The position numbers and the translations under genes were made by a program. Shown here piece after piece: positions 61,441 through 64,000 of a stretch of DNA of 64,000 nucleotides. The DNA is from CAVQOB01 sp963714325 (GTDB lineage Bacteria > Pseudomonadota > Alphaproteobacteria > Rhizobiales > Hyphomicrobiaceae), in contig CAVQOB010000001.1 of the NCBI GenBank assembly GCA_963714325.1, forward strand, positions 124,001 through 188,000. The letters run 5' to 3'. Under the pieces are notes generated by a model. The model was not told where the DNA came from and ran no database searches. It saw only the letters and a list, made by a program, of their open reading frames with translations. The first letter of the stretch is position 1; each line of letters begins with the position of its first letter.

Positions 61441-61571
61441 AATTCGTCTAATTCCGATCTGTGCAGTCGGTTATTGACGCGTGGGTGTTTGAATGGTTTG
61501 ACGACGGCGTCAGCGAATACGCTGGCATGTCCGATGGCGGGGCCTTGAACCCCTTTGATTGGAGACTATTG

Positions 61572-62603
61572 ATGATGCGTCGTCCTGTTTGGGTGGTGAT
61601 GATCAGTGCGTTCATCACCCTGTCCTGCTTTGTGCAGACCGCTGCGGCACAAGGTGCCGTCAACATTTACTCCTACCGCGAGCCGGCGCTGATCGATCCG
61701 CTGCTCAAGGCCTTCACGGCCAAGACCGGTATCACCGCCAATGTGATTTTCGCGCCTGCCGGCCTCAATGAGCGAATAGCGGCTGAAGGCGCGCTGAGCC
61801 CGGCCGATCTGTTGTTCTCGGTCGATGCCGGGCGGCTGTCCGAGGCGAAGGCTGCTGGATTGACCGCGCCGGTCGCGTCGGTGGTGCTCGACGCGCTGCC
61901 GGCATTTGCGCGTGATGGCGAGCAGCATTGGTTTGGCCTGACGATGCGCGCGCGCGTGGTCTATGCGCATAAGGAGCGCGTCAAGCAGGATACCATCACG
62001 TATGAGGAATTGGCTGATCCGAAATGGAAGGGCAAGATTTGTACGCGCTCGGGCCAGCACGTCTACAACACGTCGTTGCTGGCGACGATCATCGCGCATC
62101 AGGGCGAGACTGCGGCGCAGGCCTGGGCGGCCGGCGTCAAGGCCAATCTCGGCCGCAAGCCGTCTGGTGGCGACCGTGAAGCTGTGCGCGACGTCTATTC
62201 GGGGCGTTGCGACATCGCGATCGCCAACACGTATTACATGGCGCAGATGTTGAAGAATCCCGAGCAGAAGGCTTGGGCCGATAGCGTCAGGATCATTTTC
62301 CCCAACTCAGCCGATCGCGGCTCGCACGTCAATATTTCGGGCATGGCGCTGATCAAACACGCCCCCAACAAGGCCAACGCGATCCAGCTGATGGAGTTTC
62401 TCGGCTCGGACGCTGCGCAGAAGATCTATGCCGAGGTGAACAACGAGTACCCGATCAGTGCCCGTGTGCCGGCCTCGGATACGGTCAAGAGTTGGGGCGT
62501 GTTGAAGGCTGACCCGCTGCCGCTTGAGAATATTGCCAAGTATCGCAAGCGGGCCTCGGAAATTATGGATCAGGTCGGCTTCGACGCTGGTGCCGGCAGC
62601 TGA
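61572..62603 (+). CDS. ABC transporter substrate-binding protein, ferric iron type
   Basis: A 343-residue periplasmic protein. The signal peptide ends TAAAQ near residue 27. The mature part begins VNIYSYREPALIDPLLKAFT and carries GKICTRSGQHVYN and ANTYYMAQML, the Tyr-rich iron-binding region of FutA/FbpA-type proteins. SHVNISGMALIKHAPN follows. It is probably the Fe(III) binder of an importer, but no permease or ATPase genes are adjacent. GGAG at 61561-61564 supports ATG 61572; ATG 61575 is next to it. No Fur-like box was found. Confidence 0.9.
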   Translation: MMRRPVWVVMISAFITLSCFVQTAAAQGAVNIYSYREPALIDPLLKAFTAKTGITANVIFAPAGLNERIAAEGALSPADLLFSVDAGRLSEAKAAGLTAPVASVVLDALPAFARDGEQHWFGLTMRARVVYAHKERVKQDTITYEELADPKWKGKICTRSGQHVYNTSLLATIIAHQGETAAQAWAAGVKANLGRKPSGGDREAVRDVYSGRCDIAIANTYYMAQMLKNPEQKAWADSVRIIFPNSADRGSHVNISGMALIKHAPNKANAIQLMEFLGSDAAQKIYAEVNNEYPISARVPASDTVKSWGVLKADPLPLENIAKYRKRASEIMDQVGFDAGAGS

Positions 62604-62614
62604 GACGGCGTGCA

Positions 62615-64000
62615 TCAGGGGGCGGTGGGTGAGTCCTGCCGCCGCTTCTTCTTCTTGGCGTATTTCGAGGCGTTGCCGGGCTTGACGTGCGCCGTGTCAC
62701 GGTTCGGGCGTGGACCCTGTGCGTGTTGGCCTGCGGACTTGCCGTCGCCCGTGTGGCGGGGATAGCTGCCAGTTTTGTTGTTATGCGTCTTGTCGCTATG
62801 GGCCTTGTCGCCAGCGGCTTGGCGATCGGCAAACGTGCGGCCGCCGAACTTCTTATCGCCGAATTTTTTATCGTCGAACTTTTTGTCGCCGAACGTTTTG
62901 TCGTCTGAAGAGTGCCCACCAGCCCTGAAGTCAGGACGCTTCGCCCAGGACGTGCCCGCGTCTTTGCGTGCGTAGACCTTCTTGGCATGTTCTGTTTTCG
63001 CGCCGTCGACGTGCCGACGGACCGGCTTTGCCTCGGGTGCTTCAGCCGCCTCGACTTGCTTGATCGGGGCGGTCTCGCTGGCACTGTTGTCGTCGGCGGC
63101 CGCGGTATGGGCGCCGACGCGGGAAATATGGCCTTCCTTGCTGGGATTGGCCTTGATGGCCGTCGCAAAGCTGTCGGCAAATTCCTTCAGCACTTCGAAG
63201 CGGGTGTCGCGGTCGTGGATCTTGATGGCGCCGATCTCGGCTTTCGAGATGTTGCCGGCGCGACAGATCAGTGGCAGCAGCCAGCGTGGGTCGGCGTTGC
63301 GGTCGCGACCGATATTGAGGCGGAACCAGACCATGTCCTTCGGGCTCTCGCGGTTGCCTCGCTCAGGGCGCGGTTCGCGGGGGCCGGCATGTCGCGGGCG
63401 TTCGCTTGCGCGGGGCGCCGCGACGTAACGCTCGTTTCGATCGGTGGCCGGGCGAGCGGCGCGATCGAAGTCGCGGCCGTTAGCGCGGCTTGGGCGGGCG
63501 CGATCGTCGCGCCGTGGTGGTCCAGTGTCTTCCATCACTTCTTCGGGTGCCGGCAATTGGGCGCGATGCATGCGCACCAAAGCCAGCGCGATCTCATCAG
63601 CGGTGCGGGCTTCCTGCAGTGAAACGACGAGCGCTTGATCATCCTCGGTCGCCGGCTCGGTGAACACGGGGTCCGCTTGGAACCGTTCTTGGTCGCGGGC
63701 GCGGATCGCGTCTGGCGTCGGCGCGTTACCCCAGGTCACGTTCACGCGCGCGGCGCCAACCAGGCCCTCCGCCTTTCGGCGGCGATTGAAGGGCACGATC
63801 AGGACGCACAATCCCTTCTTGCCGGCGCGACCGGTGCGCCCGGAGCGATGCAGCAGCGTTTCGCGATCATTCGGCAGGTCGGCATGGATGACGAGTGCGA
63901 GGTCGGGCAGGTCGAGACCACGGGCGGCGACGTCGGTGGCAACGAGTACGCGGGCGCGACCATCGCGGACCGATTGCAGCGCCAGGGTACGTTCGGCTTG
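62615..64000 (-). CDS. DEAD-box RNA helicase, DbpA-type C-terminal domain (5' end outside window)
   Basis: 461 residues of the C-terminal part are visible; the ATPase core lies to the right of the window. The helicase C domain shows VLVATDVAARGLDLPDLALVIHADLP and HRSGRTGRAG (motifs V and VI). An Arg/Glu-rich linker comes next, and then a DbpA-type RNA-binding domain (MVWFRLNIGRDRNADPRWL). A low-complexity tail carries five-residue repeats (GDKKF, DDKKF, GDKKF) and ends in KKKKRR. The role is RNA remodelling, perhaps ribosome assembly or cold adaptation. The exact paralogue is uncertain. Confidence 0.92.
   Translation of the reverse strand, partial: QAERTLALQSVRDGRARVLVATDVAARGLDLPDLALVIHADLPNDRETLLHRSGRTGRAGKKGLCVLIVPFNRRRKAEGLVGAARVNVTWGNAPTPDAIRARDQERFQADPVFTEPATEDDQALVVSLQEARTADEIALALVRMHRAQLPAPEEVMEDTGPPRRDDRARPSRANGRDFDRAARPATDRNERYVAAPRASERPRHAGPREPRPERGNRESPKDMVWFRLNIGRDRNADPRWLLPLICRAGNISKAEIGAIKIHDRDTRFEVLKEFADSFATAIKANPSKEGHISRVGAHTAAADDNSASETAPIKQVEAAEAPEAKPVRRHVDGAKTEHAKKVYARKDAGTSWAKRPDFRAGGHSSDDKTFGDKKFDDKKFGDKKFGGRTFADRQAAGDKAHSDKTHNNKTGSYPRHTGDGKSAGQHAQGPRPNRDTAHVKPGNASKYAKKKKRRQDSPTAP
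62831..62905. repeat. 15-bp in-frame repeats in the helicase tail
   Basis: Five consecutive units encode DDKTF, GDKKF, DDKKF, GDKKF and GGRTF. The units differ at synonymous and a few non-synonymous positions, so the array is old but could still vary in copy number between strains. Confidence 0.8.

Overview
The window reads as chromosomal DNA of an alphaproteobacterium, most likely of the order Hyphomicrobiales (Rhizobiales). The base composition is high in G+C by eye. Lineage markers include a DUF2865 protein, a second glutamyl-tRNA synthetase, the yajC-secD-secF-Mth938-NDUFAF6-like string, an AAA+ DUF815 gene beside yajC, a perfect CtrA box and a DnaG primase that has lost its zinc ligands. 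The genus cannot be read from the sequence.

Layout. Positions 1-10000 look accessory. They hold a response-regulator/nucleotide cyclase cut by the left edge, two decayed fragments of a large calcium-binding repeat protein (1186-1432 minus, 9495-9968 plus), and a short aromatic-catabolism set (orphan Bug solute-binding protein, extradiol-dioxygenase-like protein, MhpA-like flavin hydroxylase). A tRNA-Ser 3' end-like relic lies at 5442-5459. A PepSY/response regulator/histidine kinase operon faces a secreted His/Arg-rich peptide.

Positions 10000-23400 mix housekeeping and small accessory genes: gltX2, a NIPSNAP/ABM pair facing an ArsR regulator, an MhpD-like hydratase coupled to a metzincin protease, then cysS. 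A chain of five genes joined by four 4-base ATGA overlaps follows: MNT, HEPN, VOC, GFA and cimA.

Positions 23380-28800, mostly minus strand, carry the queuosine genes tgt and queA around a b561-type cytochrome, then several unknown, HlyU-like, Uma2-like and channel-like genes. Positions 28800-30000 are a graveyard: a coding fragment without a start, a 24-codon rpoD 3'-end relic, a DUF2442 gene broken by an amber codon, and perfect inverted repeats. rpoD, dnaG, a DUF3592 protein and a GatB/YqeY protein then read leftward, and carA reads rightward from the same gap.

Positions 37175-43275 hold a probable salicylyl-CoA route (5-hydroxylase plus aryl-AMP ligase), an amidase with a small coupled partner, a doubly frameshifted CYP199-like P450, and tRNA-Asn(GTT). 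glpD and a CtrA-boxed LysM/M23 lipoprotein flank 45700-46065. A DUF4212/Na+:solute symporter pair follows, its large subunit broken. Small membrane proteins come next, then DUF815, the Sec operon, a secreted SGNH hydrolase, a flavin oxidoreductase, an iron-type ABC binding protein, and a DEAD-box helicase cut by the right edge.

No CRISPR array, intact transposase or intact prophage was seen. The most useful second looks are the coherent loss of zinc ligands in Tgt, the decayed rpoD paralogue relic, the hairpin around the DUF2442 start codon, the MNT/HEPN module wired into the cysS-cimA operon, the insertion and frameshifts in the symporter, and the two CCTAGG palindromes downstream of tRNA-Asn.
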